This document shows, piece by piece, positions 11,495 through 21,241 of a stretch of 64,000 bases of DNA. The DNA is from Okapia johnstoni (taxonomy: Eukaryota > Chordata > Mammalia > Artiodactyla > Giraffidae). The position numbers and the translations under genes are program-made. The stretch covers positions 81,591,001-81,655,000 of the forward strand of contig CM044313.1 of NCBI GenBank assembly GCA_024291935.2, written 5' to 3'. The notes beneath the pieces are model-generated. The model searched no databases, was not told the DNA's origin, and saw only the letters and a program-made list of their open reading frames with translations. Positions within the stretch are counted from its first letter, which is position 1; every line of letters begins with the position of its first letter.

Positions 11495-12400
11495 ATTTAT
11501 TGGAGAGGTTGTTGCAATCCAGCTTGCTCAAACATTGCAACTGGGACAAGTTCAAACACTGCAAACTAGTACAACATTTAGAGAAGAGAATTTGGCAGTA
11601 TCTAACAAAAGTGCTTATGCATTTACATTACAGCCCATACAGCCCTTTCTAGGAACTATCCTGAAGATATTTAGCAACAATTCAAAAATATATACTTACA
11701 AGGTTATTCACTCACTAAAGCATTCTTTGTATTTATAGAATATTGTAAATAACCTTAGTGCTCTTTGATAGAGGAGAGGTTGAACAAATTAATGATACTT
11801 AAGCAGCTATAAAAACAATGACGATTCCTCAACTAATACAGAATGATTTGGAGTACACATGATTTTTAAGAAAGCAAAGTACAAAAGAACATCTGGCATT
11901 TACTAAGCATGTGAGTAATGAAAAAAAGGAAGAAGAAACATGCATGTATTTGCTTATTTGTGCAAAACTAAACATAGGAAGCATAAACCAAAGACTGAGA
12001 TAGTTACCACCAGGGATGGCTAGAACTGGGATAGAAAAAAATGGATGGTATCAGAATGGGGTAGAATTTATGGGTTGGGGGAGAAACAGTCCTCTAATTA
12101 TATCTATCTGTGTACTTCTGAATTTTAAAACTGATGTTATATGTTTCACATATCATAGAATGAATGAATGAAATCAACAAAGTTGAGAGAAAACCAAAAT
12201 GTAACCTATAGAAACAAATGAACCTAATTATAGTTTAGAGGGAAGTGGACTAATTCCAGGATTGATTTTGAGCACTGTATGTTGATTATATACTTCCAGG
12301 TTATATACTAAAAGAACTTTAAATAAATATTGATTCTAGTTAATAGGTTTGTTTTTCACAGGAGTACAGATTAAGCAATTCTTAAATATATGAAGTGTAC

Positions 12401-13285
12401 TCTGTTGTTGTTGCTCAGTTGCTCAGTCATGTCTGCCTCTGCAACCCCATGGACTGCAGCATGCCAGGCTTGCCTGTTCTTCACTATCTCCCAGAGTTTG
12501 CTCAAACTTAGGTCCATTGAATCGGTGATGCCATCCAACCATCTCATTATCTGTTTCTTTGCAACCCCATGGACTGCAGCATGCCAGGCTTGCCTGTTCT
12601 TCACTATCTCCCAGAGTTTGCTCAAACTTAGGTCCATTGAATCGGTGATGCCATCCAACCATCTCATTATCTGTTGTCCCTTTCTCCTCCTGCCTTCAAT
12701 CTTTCCCATCATCTGGGTCTTTTCCAATGAGTCACCTCTTTGCATGAGATGGCCAAAGTATTGGAGCTTCGGCCTCAGCATCAATCCTTCCAATGAATAT
12801 TCAGGATTGATTTTCTTTATGATTGATGGATTTTATCTTGCTGTTGTCCAAGAAAATATCAAGAGTGTTCTCCAACACAAGAATTGATCAACAAGAATTG
12901 ATGTTTGAAAGCATCAATTCTTTAGCACTCAGCCTTCTTTATGGTCCAACTCTCACATCCATATATGACTACTGGAAAAACCGTAGCTTTGACTATATGG
13001 ACCTTTGTTGGCAAAGCGATGTCTCTGCTTTTTAATATCCTGTCTAGATTTGTCATAGGTTTGCTTCCAAGGAGCAAGCATCTTTTAATTTCATGGCTGA
13101 AATCACCATCTGCAGTGATTTTGGAGCCCAAGAAAATCAAGTTTCACTGTTTCCCCATCTATTTGCCATGAAGTGATGGGGCCGGATGCCATGATCTTCA
13201 GTTTTTGAATGTTGAGTTTTAAGCCAGATTTTTCACTCTCCTCTCTCACCTTCATCAAGAAGCTGTTTAGTTCCTCTTCTAGTTC
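12401..13285 (-). mobile_element. BovB LINE 3' end carrying an internal duplication
   Basis: Antisense, 5'-truncated BovB covering the region downstream of YADD to the 3' terminus. Near the 3' end a segment is present twice in tandem (12440-12555 and 12560-12675), so open frames such as 12390-12887 and 12371-12793 contain a 40-codon repeat. Those frames are by-products, not genes. Confidence 0.97.
12440..12675. repeat. Perfect 120-bp-period tandem duplication within BovB
   Basis: 116 bases (12440-12555) recur without a mismatch at 12560-12675, separated by a 4-base joint. No other BovB copy in the window has this. The surrounding BovB is clearly diverged, so the duplication is recent or gene-converted. 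Confidence 0.97.
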
Positions 13286-13442
13286 TGAGTAAATAAGTAA
13301 ATATACTGGATTGTGAGAGCCAGGTTTCTAGTTGTCAGAGAAGCAAGTTACATAGATTTAGGAAGGGCGACTAGAACAAAGTTCTGACGTTACATTGGAA
13401 TTGGAGGTGTCAGTATGAACTCATGGTTTAAATAATTTATAA

Positions 13443-14276
13443 CTGTTGTTGTTTAGTTTCTAAGCTGTGTCCAGCTCTTTGTGAGCCCATGGACTGCAGT
13501 GCACCAGGCTCCACTGTCCTGTCCTTTACCATCTCCCAGAATTTGCTCAAATTTATGTCCATTGAGTCAGTGATGCTGTCCAACCATCTCATCCCTCTGC
13601 CACCCTCTTCTCCTTCCCTCAATCTTTCCTAGTATCATGGTCTTTTCCAATAAGTCACCTCTTCACATCAAGTGGCCAAAGTATTAGAGCTTCAGTATCA
13701 GCATCAGTCCTTCCAGTGAATACTCAGGGTTGATTTCCTTTAAGATTGACTGGTTAGAGCTCCCTGCTGTCCAAGCGACTCTCAAGGGTCTTTTACAGCA
13801 CCACAATTCAAAAACATCAATTCTTTGGCACTCTGCCTTTTTTATGTTCCAATTCTCACATCCATACATGACTACTGGAAAATCTATAGCTTTGGCTCTA
13901 TGGACCTTTTTTTGCAAAGTGATGTCTCTGCTTTTTAATATGCTATCTAGGTTTGTCATATCTTTCCTTCCAAAGAGCAAGTGTCCGTTAATTTAATGGC
14001 TGCAGTCACAGTCCACAGTGATTTTGGAGCCCAAGGAGATAAAATTTGTCACTGTTTCCACTTTTTCCCCTTCTATTTGCCATGAAGTGATTGGACTTGA
14101 TGCCATGATCTTAAGTTTTTGAATGTTGAGTTTTAAGCCAGCTTTTCCACTCTCCTCTTTCACCCTCATGCAGAGGCTTTTTAGTTCCTCTTCACTTTCT
14201 GCTATTAGAGTGGTATCATCTTCATATCTGAGATTGTTGATATTTCTCCCTGCAGTCTTGATTCCAGCTTGTGATT
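13443..14276 (-). mobile_element. BovB LINE 3' end, 5'-truncated
   Basis: Second antisense BovB only about 160 bp from the previous one, a separate insertion since each has its own 3' terminus. It ends at the complement of the segment just upstream of YADD (ATTCCAGCTTGTG near 14270), almost the same truncation point as the copy at 7614-8398. Diverged and non-coding. Confidence 0.97.
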
Positions 14277-14998
14277 CATTTCACAAATGAAATGCCAGGC
14301 TGGAGGAAACATTGAGTGAAGCTAAACTGAGGAATATTCTGCAAAATATTAAAATCATTAAAGACTGAGAAACTGATATAGAATAAAGAGACATGATTAC
14401 TAAATCCAGTGTGTGAGCTTAGATTGGAATCTAGACCAGGGAAAAGATCATTTTTTCTATAAAGGTGGTTAGTGAGAAGTTGGTATTACTTGAATGAAGT
14501 CTATAGACTGGATACTAATGTATCACTATTAGTTCCTGGATTTTAATCACAGCCCAAAAATTATGTCTGAAGTGTCCTTGGTTTTATGATACACACACAT
14601 TGATATATTTAGGGGTAAAGGGTCAACATGTGTGCAGGGAATGGGAGAGTCTGTGGCTTAGCTGGTAAAGAATCTGCCTGCAATACCGGAGACCTGGGTT
14701 CAATCCCTGGGTTGGGAATATCCCCTGGAGAAGGGAACAACTACCCACTCCAGTACTCTGGCCTGGAGAATTCCATGGACTGTATAGTCCATGGGGTTGC
14801 AAAGAGTCAAACATGACTGAGTGACTTTCACTCACAAATAGTCAACATATATGCAGGGAATGGGAGAGTCAAAAAAATGATAAAGTATGATAAAATTCTA
14901 CATTTGGGGAAACTGGGTGAAGGACATACAGTAATTCATTATACTAATTTTGTAATTTTTCTTTAAGTCTGAAATTATTTCCAAATAAAAAGTTTCAA
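14277..14998 (+). mobile_element. Old L1 (L1M-type) 3' UTR, split by a Bov-tA
   Basis: TGTCCTTGGTTTTATGAT, TATTTAGGGGTAAAGGGTCA and, beyond the SINE, AAACTGGGTGAAGGACATAC, TTCTTTAAGTCTGAAATTAT and TCCAAATAAAAAGTTTC are the closing landmarks of old mammalian L1 3' UTRs. Left boundary approximate. Confidence 0.7.
14652..14840 (+). mobile_element. Bov-tA SINE flanked by a ~30-bp target duplication
   Basis: Sense Bov-tA missing the first ~10 bases of its head. B box GGTTCAATCCC at 14698-14708 is nearly intact. The 30 bases before it (14622-14651) recur right after it (14841-14870) with only two differences, much longer than usual target duplications for this family. Confidence 0.93.
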
Positions 14999-15195
14999 AT
15001 ATATAAAAATAAAATAGTACCATTTGCTTTCAGAAGAAGGTTTAAAATAACTACTTTAGGATTTGACATTTTTCTAGGGTGTAAGTTAAAAATATATGTA
15101 TAAAACTTTTTAAAAACATGTATATATTTATATATAATCTGCAGGTATTTAAAAACTCTGGTTTGTTCAGTTATTTGTTCATTCTTTGTTAAATT

Positions 15196-15510
15196 AGTCA
15201 TTGATCTAATTAAATATCATTTTGCTAAATACAGGGTGCTGAGCTTATAGCTAAGAAGGGCAAGTCTCCTAGCACTCATGGTAAAGTGAAGGACAGAAAC
15301 AAAATAAAAAAGAGCAAGTGTAGTAATTTATATTAGGTATATTGTTATGAAAGAAATCAAAGAAGGTGGTGTGGTAATGTTAGTCATGGAAGGGCATATG
15401 TGGTCAAGAAAGAACTTTCTGAGAGGCTAACATTTGAAGTGACACCTGAATAATGAGAAAGAGCCAATACTTGAAAAGCTGAGAGAATACTTCATAAAGG
15501 AATGCTTTGG
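15196..15510 (+). repeat. Unassigned ancient mammalian repeat
   Basis: A-to-G-rich sequence with landmarks CAAGTCTCCTAGCACTCATGG, GAAAGAACTTTCTGAGAGG and GTGACACCTGAATAATGAG. Related wording occurs at 27786-28300 and 48650-49560, indicating a dispersed old family (carrier text of the type ...GGCTTCCTGGAGGAGGTGACATT-like). I cannot name it with confidence. Confidence 0.45.
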
Positions 15511-16077
15511 ATTTATAATAGATGTAAAAACAGACACTGTTTTAGCAGCCATTTGTTCTGTAAAAATAATATATATCTCAATGCCAACTAGAAAATTATT
15601 TTATAAATTGCTGAAACATGGCAGGCCTGCAATATCATTGAAATGACAATTAGGATACATGGGATCTGTTCTTTTTTTTACCATTTTATATTTATACTGC
15701 ACAAATTGGTGAATTTCTGACTCCGTTTTATTTGTAACAAAGGGCTATGAATATAAAATCTCTAATTTCTCCTACACATTCAATAATTATGATTTTACAG
15801 TCTTATTTAATGTCAGTATTTATAATTTTACAGTACAATTGTGTAAAAACAGATATAAATAGATTCAGATTGATAAAGAAAAAAATGATGTTTTATAATC
15901 TTCCATTGTTAGCTATGAGCACTCTGTGAACTAGACATAGTTTAGTTTTTAACTAAGGAGGAAGGGGTGTTTCCAGGATACCAAGCAAAAGAAAGTGGTC
16001 AAAGGGCTTCACAAAATTTCTTATTAAAATTCAATATCCAAACTGTACTTCATACTTTAACACTCCCTCCTTTCACT
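15511..16077. other. No recognised feature
   Basis: AT-rich sequence. The 60-codon frame at 15747-15929 has no coding character. The last 9 bases (16069-16077) are the target duplication of the BovB that follows. Confidence 0.5.
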
Positions 16078-16884
16078 ATTGTTGTTCAGTCACTCAGTCA
16101 TGTCCAACGCTGAGACACCATGGACTGCAGCACAGCAGGCTTCCCTGTCCTAAACCATCTCCCAGAGCTTGCTCAAATTCATGTCCACTGAGGTGGTGAT
16201 GCCATCCAACCATCTTGTCCTCTGTTGTCCCCTTTTCCTCCTGCCTTCAATCTTTCCCAGCATCAGGGTCTTTTGCAATGAGCCAGCTCTTCGAATCAGG
16301 TGGCCAAAGTATTGGAGCTTCAGCCTCAGCATCAGTCCTTCCAATGTATATTCAGGGTTGATATCCTTTAGGATTGGTTGGATCTCCTTGCAGTCCAAAG
16401 GACTCTCATAAGTCTTCTAAAACACCAGAGTTCAAAGCATCAATTCTTCAGCACTCAGCCTTCTTTATGGTACAACTTTCACATCCATATAGGACAACTG
16501 GAAAAACCATAGCTTTGAGTATATGGACTTTTGTTGGAAAAGTAATGTCTCTGCTTTTTAATATGCTGTCTAGGTTGGTCATAACTTTTCTTCCAAGGAG
16601 CAAGCGTCCTTTAATTTCATGGTTGCAGTCACCATCCACAGTGATTTTGGAGCCCAAGAAAATAAAGTCTCTCATTGTTTCCATTGTATCCCCATCTATT
16701 TGCCATGAAGTGATGGGACTGGATGCCATGATCTTTGTTTTTTGAATGTTGAGTTTTAAGCCAGCTTTTTTACTCTCCTCTTTCACTTTCATCAAAAGGC
16801 TCTATAGTTCCTCTTAGCTTTCTGCCATAAGGTATCACCTGCATATCTGAGGTTATTGATATCTCTCCCAGGAATCTTGCTTCC
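16078..16884 (-). mobile_element. BovB LINE 3' end with 9-bp target duplication
   Basis: Antisense BovB from its 3' terminus back to just upstream of YADD. CCTTTCACT at 16069-16077 recurs at 16885-16893, giving exact ends for this 5'-truncated insertion of about 0.8 kb. Its reverse transcriptase remnant (complement of 16448-16795) is broken at both ends. Confidence 0.96.
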
Positions 16885-16989
16885 CCTTTCACTTCTAACT
16901 GATAACTTTATATTTTTTTAACTGAAAAAATATGAATAATGAGATGTGAATCCCTATGTATTCCCAACAGAAAAATGTACCAACCCATT

Positions 16990-17753
16990 CAAATCTGTGT
17001 CAATATCCTCTGCTTTATCTCCTGTTATAGTGGATTTGTCCTTGCTTCTATGTTCTCTTGTAACAACTTTCAAATATAGAATTCAGTATTGTAAATTATA
17101 GCCATCTTGCTGTACATTACATCCCCAGAACTTATTTATCTTGTAACTAAAAGTTTGTGCCTTTTGATTGCCTTGTTTCCTTCACCCCCATGCCCCATCT
17201 CTGGCAACTATGAATCTGTTCTCTGTTCCTGTGAGTTCAATGTTTTCAGACTCCCAAATAAGATCATATAGTATTTGTCTTTCTATGTCTGACTTGTTGC
17301 ACCTAACATAATGCCCTCAAAGTCCATCTATGTTGTTGCAAATAGCAAGATTTCCTTTTTCATGGCCAAATAATGTTAAATCCACATGGGGCTTCCCAGG
17401 TTGCACTAGTGGTAAAGAATCCACCTGCTAATGCAGGAGATGCAGAGATGTGGATTTGATCCCTGGGTCAGGAAGCTCCCCTGGAGTAGGAAGTGGCAAT
17501 CCACTCCAACATTCTTACCTGGAAAATCCCATGGACAGAGGAGAGTGGCAGGCTACAGTCCATGGGACTGCAAAGAGTCAGATGCAACTGAGATATATAC
17601 GCTACATTTTCTTTAGCCATTCATCTGCTGGTAGACTCCCAGATTGTTTCCATGCCTTGACTAGTTAATTAAGCTGCAATGAACATGAGAGTGCAGGTCT
17701 TTTTGAGATAGTGATTTAGTTTCCTTTAGACGTACAGAAGTAGAATAGCTGAG
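16990..17753 (-). mobile_element. Old L1 3' end, antisense, split by Bov-tA
   Basis: Complement of old L1 3' UTR and ORF2 end: GCTGTACATTACATCCCCAG, GTGAGTTCAATGTTTTCAGA, AGATCATATAGTATTTGTCT and CATAATGCCCTCAAAGTCC, then after the SINE CATTTTCTTTAGCCATTC and GCTGCAATGAACATGAGAG. It is cut off at about 17753 by BovB. Confidence 0.8.
17391..17592 (+). mobile_element. Bov-tA SINE inserted in old L1
   Basis: Sense copy beginning GGGGCTTCCCAGG. The B box is decayed (GGATTTGATCCC). The L1 reading resumes right after the tail (GAGATATATACGCTACATTTTC), proving insertion into L1. No clear target duplication. Confidence 0.95.
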
Positions 17754-18461
17754 GGTGAAGGAGGAGAGTGAAAGAGTTGGTTTAAAACTAAATATTAAAA
17801 AAACTAAGATCATGGCATCTGGCCCCATTACTTCATGGGAGATAAAGGGGAAAAAGGTGGAAATAGTGGCAGATTTTCTCTTCTTAGGCTCTAAAATCTC
17901 TGCAGATGATGACTGCAGCCGTGAAATCAGAAGACATTTGCTTCTTGGCAGGAAAGCTATGACAAGCCTAGACATTGTGTTGAAAAGCAGAGACATTACT
18001 CTACCAACAAAGGTCGGAATAGTCAAGGCTATGGTCTTCCCAGTGGTCACATATGGTTGTGAGGGCTGGACCGTAAAGAAGGCAGAATGCTGAAGAATTG
18101 ATGCCTTCAAACTGTGGTGCTGGAGAAGACTCCTGAGAGTCCATTGGACAGCAAGGAGATCAAACCAGTCAACTGTAAGGGAAATCAACCCTGAATACTC
18201 ATTGGAAGGATTGATGCTGAAGTTGAAACTCCAGTATTTTGGTCATCTGATGGGAACAGCTGACTCAATGGAAAAGTCCCCAGTGCAGGAATGGATTGAG
18301 AGCAGAAGGAGAAGAGGGCGTCAGAGGATGAGATGGCTGGACGGCATCACTGGTTCAATGCACGTGACCTTGGGCAAACTTCAGGAGATGGTGAAGGATA
18401 GAGAAGCCTGGTTTGCTGCAATCCACGGGGCCACAAAGAGTCATACACGACTGGGCAACTC
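17754..18461 (+). mobile_element. BovB LINE 3' end, 5'-truncated
   Basis: Sense BovB starting just downstream of YADD and running to the 3' terminus. Frames 17755-18093 and 18202-18501 encode the thumb/connection and C-terminal region with KTKIMASGPITSWEI and RRLLRV landmarks, interrupted by a TGA near 18091. Confidence 0.96.
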
Positions 18462-19789
18462 AAAAATGACAACAACAGAATTGCTGTACTATAGATGGTG
18501 AGCATCTTAAGGGAAGAAACCTTATATTCTCATACCATGGCACAGCACAATACTTGGAAACTAACTGTTAGACAATCACAAATATTTAGTTAACTAGACT
18601 GAATTAAATCCACAAGCATTATGATATGGAAGAATGTTCTGTACTCTCTTCTGGGAGATTACTCACCCCTACTCACCCATGTATTCACCAACATCACATA
18701 AGACACATAGGGAAAGGAGGCATTCTTGTATCATTAAACTCTCATCATGTATCCTTAGGCTTTTTTCTTGAAATGTGTATCTTAGAGCTGAGTCAGCATA
18801 TCTCTTGGTGAAAGAATCTGGAAACCGGCAGGAATCTCTCCTCAGCAGATTGATTCTCCTGCCTGTAACAGGTATGAGAGTGCCTGTCAGTATGTAAATG
18901 AAACTTCATGGGCCTGGCTATTTTTTCAGAGCCAGTGGAGGCTGAGTGGATAGAATGTGGCCCATTGATGCCAATATGAAATTCATGTTAATGTGCTGAT
19001 TCACGTCAAAGATAAGTTTGCTTTTATAAATAGTCCCTCTCTCCCCAGTAAATAGGCTAAAAGAGATGACTCTCTGACAGGAATGAGACTTCAGGACTGG
19101 GGCACCTCTAAATGAAGGGGCCTATTTAGTTAATTATGGGGCCAACTTGTGAATGTGCTGCTAGAGGCTAGAAATGAATACTACCCCTTGTGCTAAAGGA
19201 CCAGTAGATGATGGTGTCAGCCAACTTCAGCCCTGTTTATGAAGAGCCCACACTTCCCTGGATAATCAGCCCAACTGCTAGGTCTGTTTAATAATTAGAG
19301 AAGCCACATGTTGGTCAGAGCTAACAAGGAGAAGTAGAGAGTAAGGGAGGGGTGATTTTTTTCATCCCTTTCATCAGGGAATGTTCATGAGTATATGTAT
19401 GTTTCAAGATGGGACTCAGACTTGTGTATGAGGCATGGGAGGGTGTTACACCACGGTATCCAAAATTAGCTTACAGTTGAGCATGTGGCATTCTAGCTCT
19501 GTGTTCTGCTCAAAAAAATATAAAGGAAATAATACAACCCATAATTTCTACAGGTCTTGATATTTCCTATAGAAAATTTCACATTTGGAATACATGAAAT
19601 CAGTGCAAGAAATGACACTCTGTTTGGTAGAGTACCTAGTCATTTCTTTCTTTCTTTCTTAATTACTTATTACCTATTACTCAATCCCTGTAAGGTGCTG
19701 GTAAGAATATCTATTGGTCCTTTGTCCAACAAAATAGTTCCCATGTTCTGTTGATTGTGCTTTCCTAAGGTCAAAAATTTGGACCATGA
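18462..19789. other. 1.3 kb non-repetitive stretch, no gene recognised
   Basis: The longest run here with a mixed, non-AT-extreme composition and no recognisable repeat. It contains homeodomain-type AT cores (TTAATTAT near 19130, TAATAATTAG near 19289) that may be chance. No convincing ORF or splice structure. Candidate for a conserved non-coding test. Confidence 0.45.
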
Positions 19790-19950
19790 AGTCAGAATAT
19801 CGACATTGGAATTCTGGTTACACATTTATGTGATCTCAAATTCTTTATGTGTAAGATTATACCTATTTCATAGGACGATGTATAGAAAGAAATCTGTTAA
19901 TAACACTTTAAGCATTTAGATCAGTGCCTCGGATACAGTAAGTAATTTAA
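19790..19950 (+). mobile_element. MIR SINE fragment
   Basis: Weak but ordered match to the MIR core and 3' part: an ATTCTGGTTACAC segment, TTATACCTATTTCATAGGA, then AGCATTTAGATCAGTGCCT. Ancient tRNA-derived SINE, non-functional. Confidence 0.6.
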
Positions 19951-20054
19951 AAAATCATCTCCTGATTTGTTCCATCTTATTTCTTCTTGCTCCCCACTTA
20001 ATCTAAAATTTCATTGTATTTTTCCTGAATTACATTTTTTCCACAAATCTCCTA

Positions 20055-20245
20055 TCCTTTTATTTTTCCTCCATGCATAGCTACCAGAGTACTTTTTCTG
20101 AAATATAAATATGACCGTATCACTCTCCTTGTTATATTCAGACTCCCCATCATGACATAGAAGGCATTCTCCCTTCCAAACTTAATTTCCTTCCTACTCT
20201 TCCCATTTTTTTCTAATGCAGTACTGAAAGGCTCTCAGACCATCA
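20055..20245 (+). mobile_element. LINE2 (L2) fragment
   Basis: Sequence of the type CTACCAGAGTACTTTTTCTGAAATATAAATATGACCG followed by ATCACTCTCC and CAGACTCCCCATCATG is typical of the L2 3' region. Highly diverged. Confidence 0.55.
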
Positions 20246-20324
20246 TTATTTAAGTATAGAAGTTTTGAAATTATTTGTATTTTATTAAAAATGTAGTATT
20301 AGCTTAAATATAGATATTATGGGT

Positions 20325-21090
20325 CATTAGAACAGAATTGAGATTTAAGAAACAGGCCAACATACAGGTCAATTGATTTTTCAAAAGTTGCCAAAGCATT
20401 CAATGGAAAATGGTTGAAATTTTAAAAAAATAGTGCTAAGTCAATTGGGTATTAAAAAACAAAAAAACAAAGATTCTTGACCTGTATCTCATACCATATA
20501 TAAAAACTAACTCAAAATGGATCCAAGGCCTAAGTGTAAAAGTTAAAACTATCAAAATCCTAAGAGAAAATATAGGAGAAAATCTTAGTTACGTGGGATT
20601 AGGCAAAGATTTATTACTTAGAACACAAAAGGACAAAGAAGAAAAGAAAAAAAACTGATGCATTAGACTTCATCCAACGTACAAACTTTGATTCTTCAAA
20701 AGACTGATAACAAAAATAAAAAACCAGCCCACAAACTGGATAAAATATTTTCAAAACACTTACCAACATGGGAATTGTATCTAGAGTATGTAAAGAACTC
20801 TTACAAGTTAATTAGAAGACCAAAAAAAGGAGTAAAAATTGAGCTAAATATTTGAAAGACTTTAACAAGAACGATATACAGATAGTAAATGAGCACAAAA
20901 GAAGATACTTAACATCTTTAGTTGTTAGGGAAATATAAAATAAAGCCACAACCAGATACCATTATGATCCCATTGAATGGCTAAGAGTAAAGACAGTGGC
21001 CATACCAAGTGTTGGTGACGGTGTGGAGCTACTAGAACCAATCTATTATTGCCGGCCATTTTAAACAGTAAAGGCACCCTGGAAAATATA
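20325..21090 (+). mobile_element. Old L1 ORF2 fragment
   Basis: Sense L1 from the ORF2 C-terminal region: CAGGTCAATTGATTTTTCAA, CTCAAAATGGATCCAAGGCC, AGACTTCATCCAACGTAC and GAACTCTTACAAGTTAAT appear in the expected order. Many stops. It provides the target for the tiny L1 insertion just downstream. Confidence 0.8.
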
Positions 21091-21125
21091 TCAAAAGGTT
21101 TTTTTTTTTTAAAAAAATTGAGGTG

Positions 21126-21192
21126 TATGGCAAAAACCACTACAATATTGTAAAGTAATTAGCCCCCAACTAAAATAAATAAATTTATTTTT
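21126..21192 (+). mobile_element. Ultra-short (67 bp) young L1 3'-end insertion
   Basis: Starts TATGGCAAAAACCACTACAA and ends in the A-rich AATAAATAAATTTATTTTT tail of the artiodactyl L1. Perfect 14-bp direct repeats AAAAAATTGAGGTG at 21112-21125 and 21193-21206 show it is a complete, severely 5'-truncated insertion. Confidence 0.92.
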
Positions 21193-21241
21193 AAAAAATT
21201 GAGGTGAAATTCATATAAATAATCTTAATGTTTTTAAAATT

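Larger units (their letters stand above)
9471..12150 (+). mobile_element. HAL1 / L1M-lineage LINE relic, interrupted by two Bov-tA
   Basis: An A-rich ORF1-like region (about 9700-10450) contains the order GAAGATCTGAC...CATATTAAAA, GAGGCATATCCTAGT, and CAATGGAGCAACA...GAACCAAAGG, which matches the ORF1-only HAL1 (half-L1) family. Beyond the first Bov-tA the same element continues (10657 on). From about 11040 to 12150 it reads as the L1-type 3' end (GGTTATTCACTCACT, CAGCTATAAAAACAATGA, a TTTGCTTATTTGTGCA segment). Bov-tA copies sit at 10469-10645 and 11267-11494, each with a target duplication. Non-coding now. Whether it is one HAL1 or HAL1 plus a separate L1M end is unresolved. Confidence 0.65.

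Noticed and set aside
12390..12887. 165-codon ORF with an internal 40-residue repeat as a repeat protein
   Set aside because: It is the antisense of a BovB 3' end and the repeat is a local DNA duplication.
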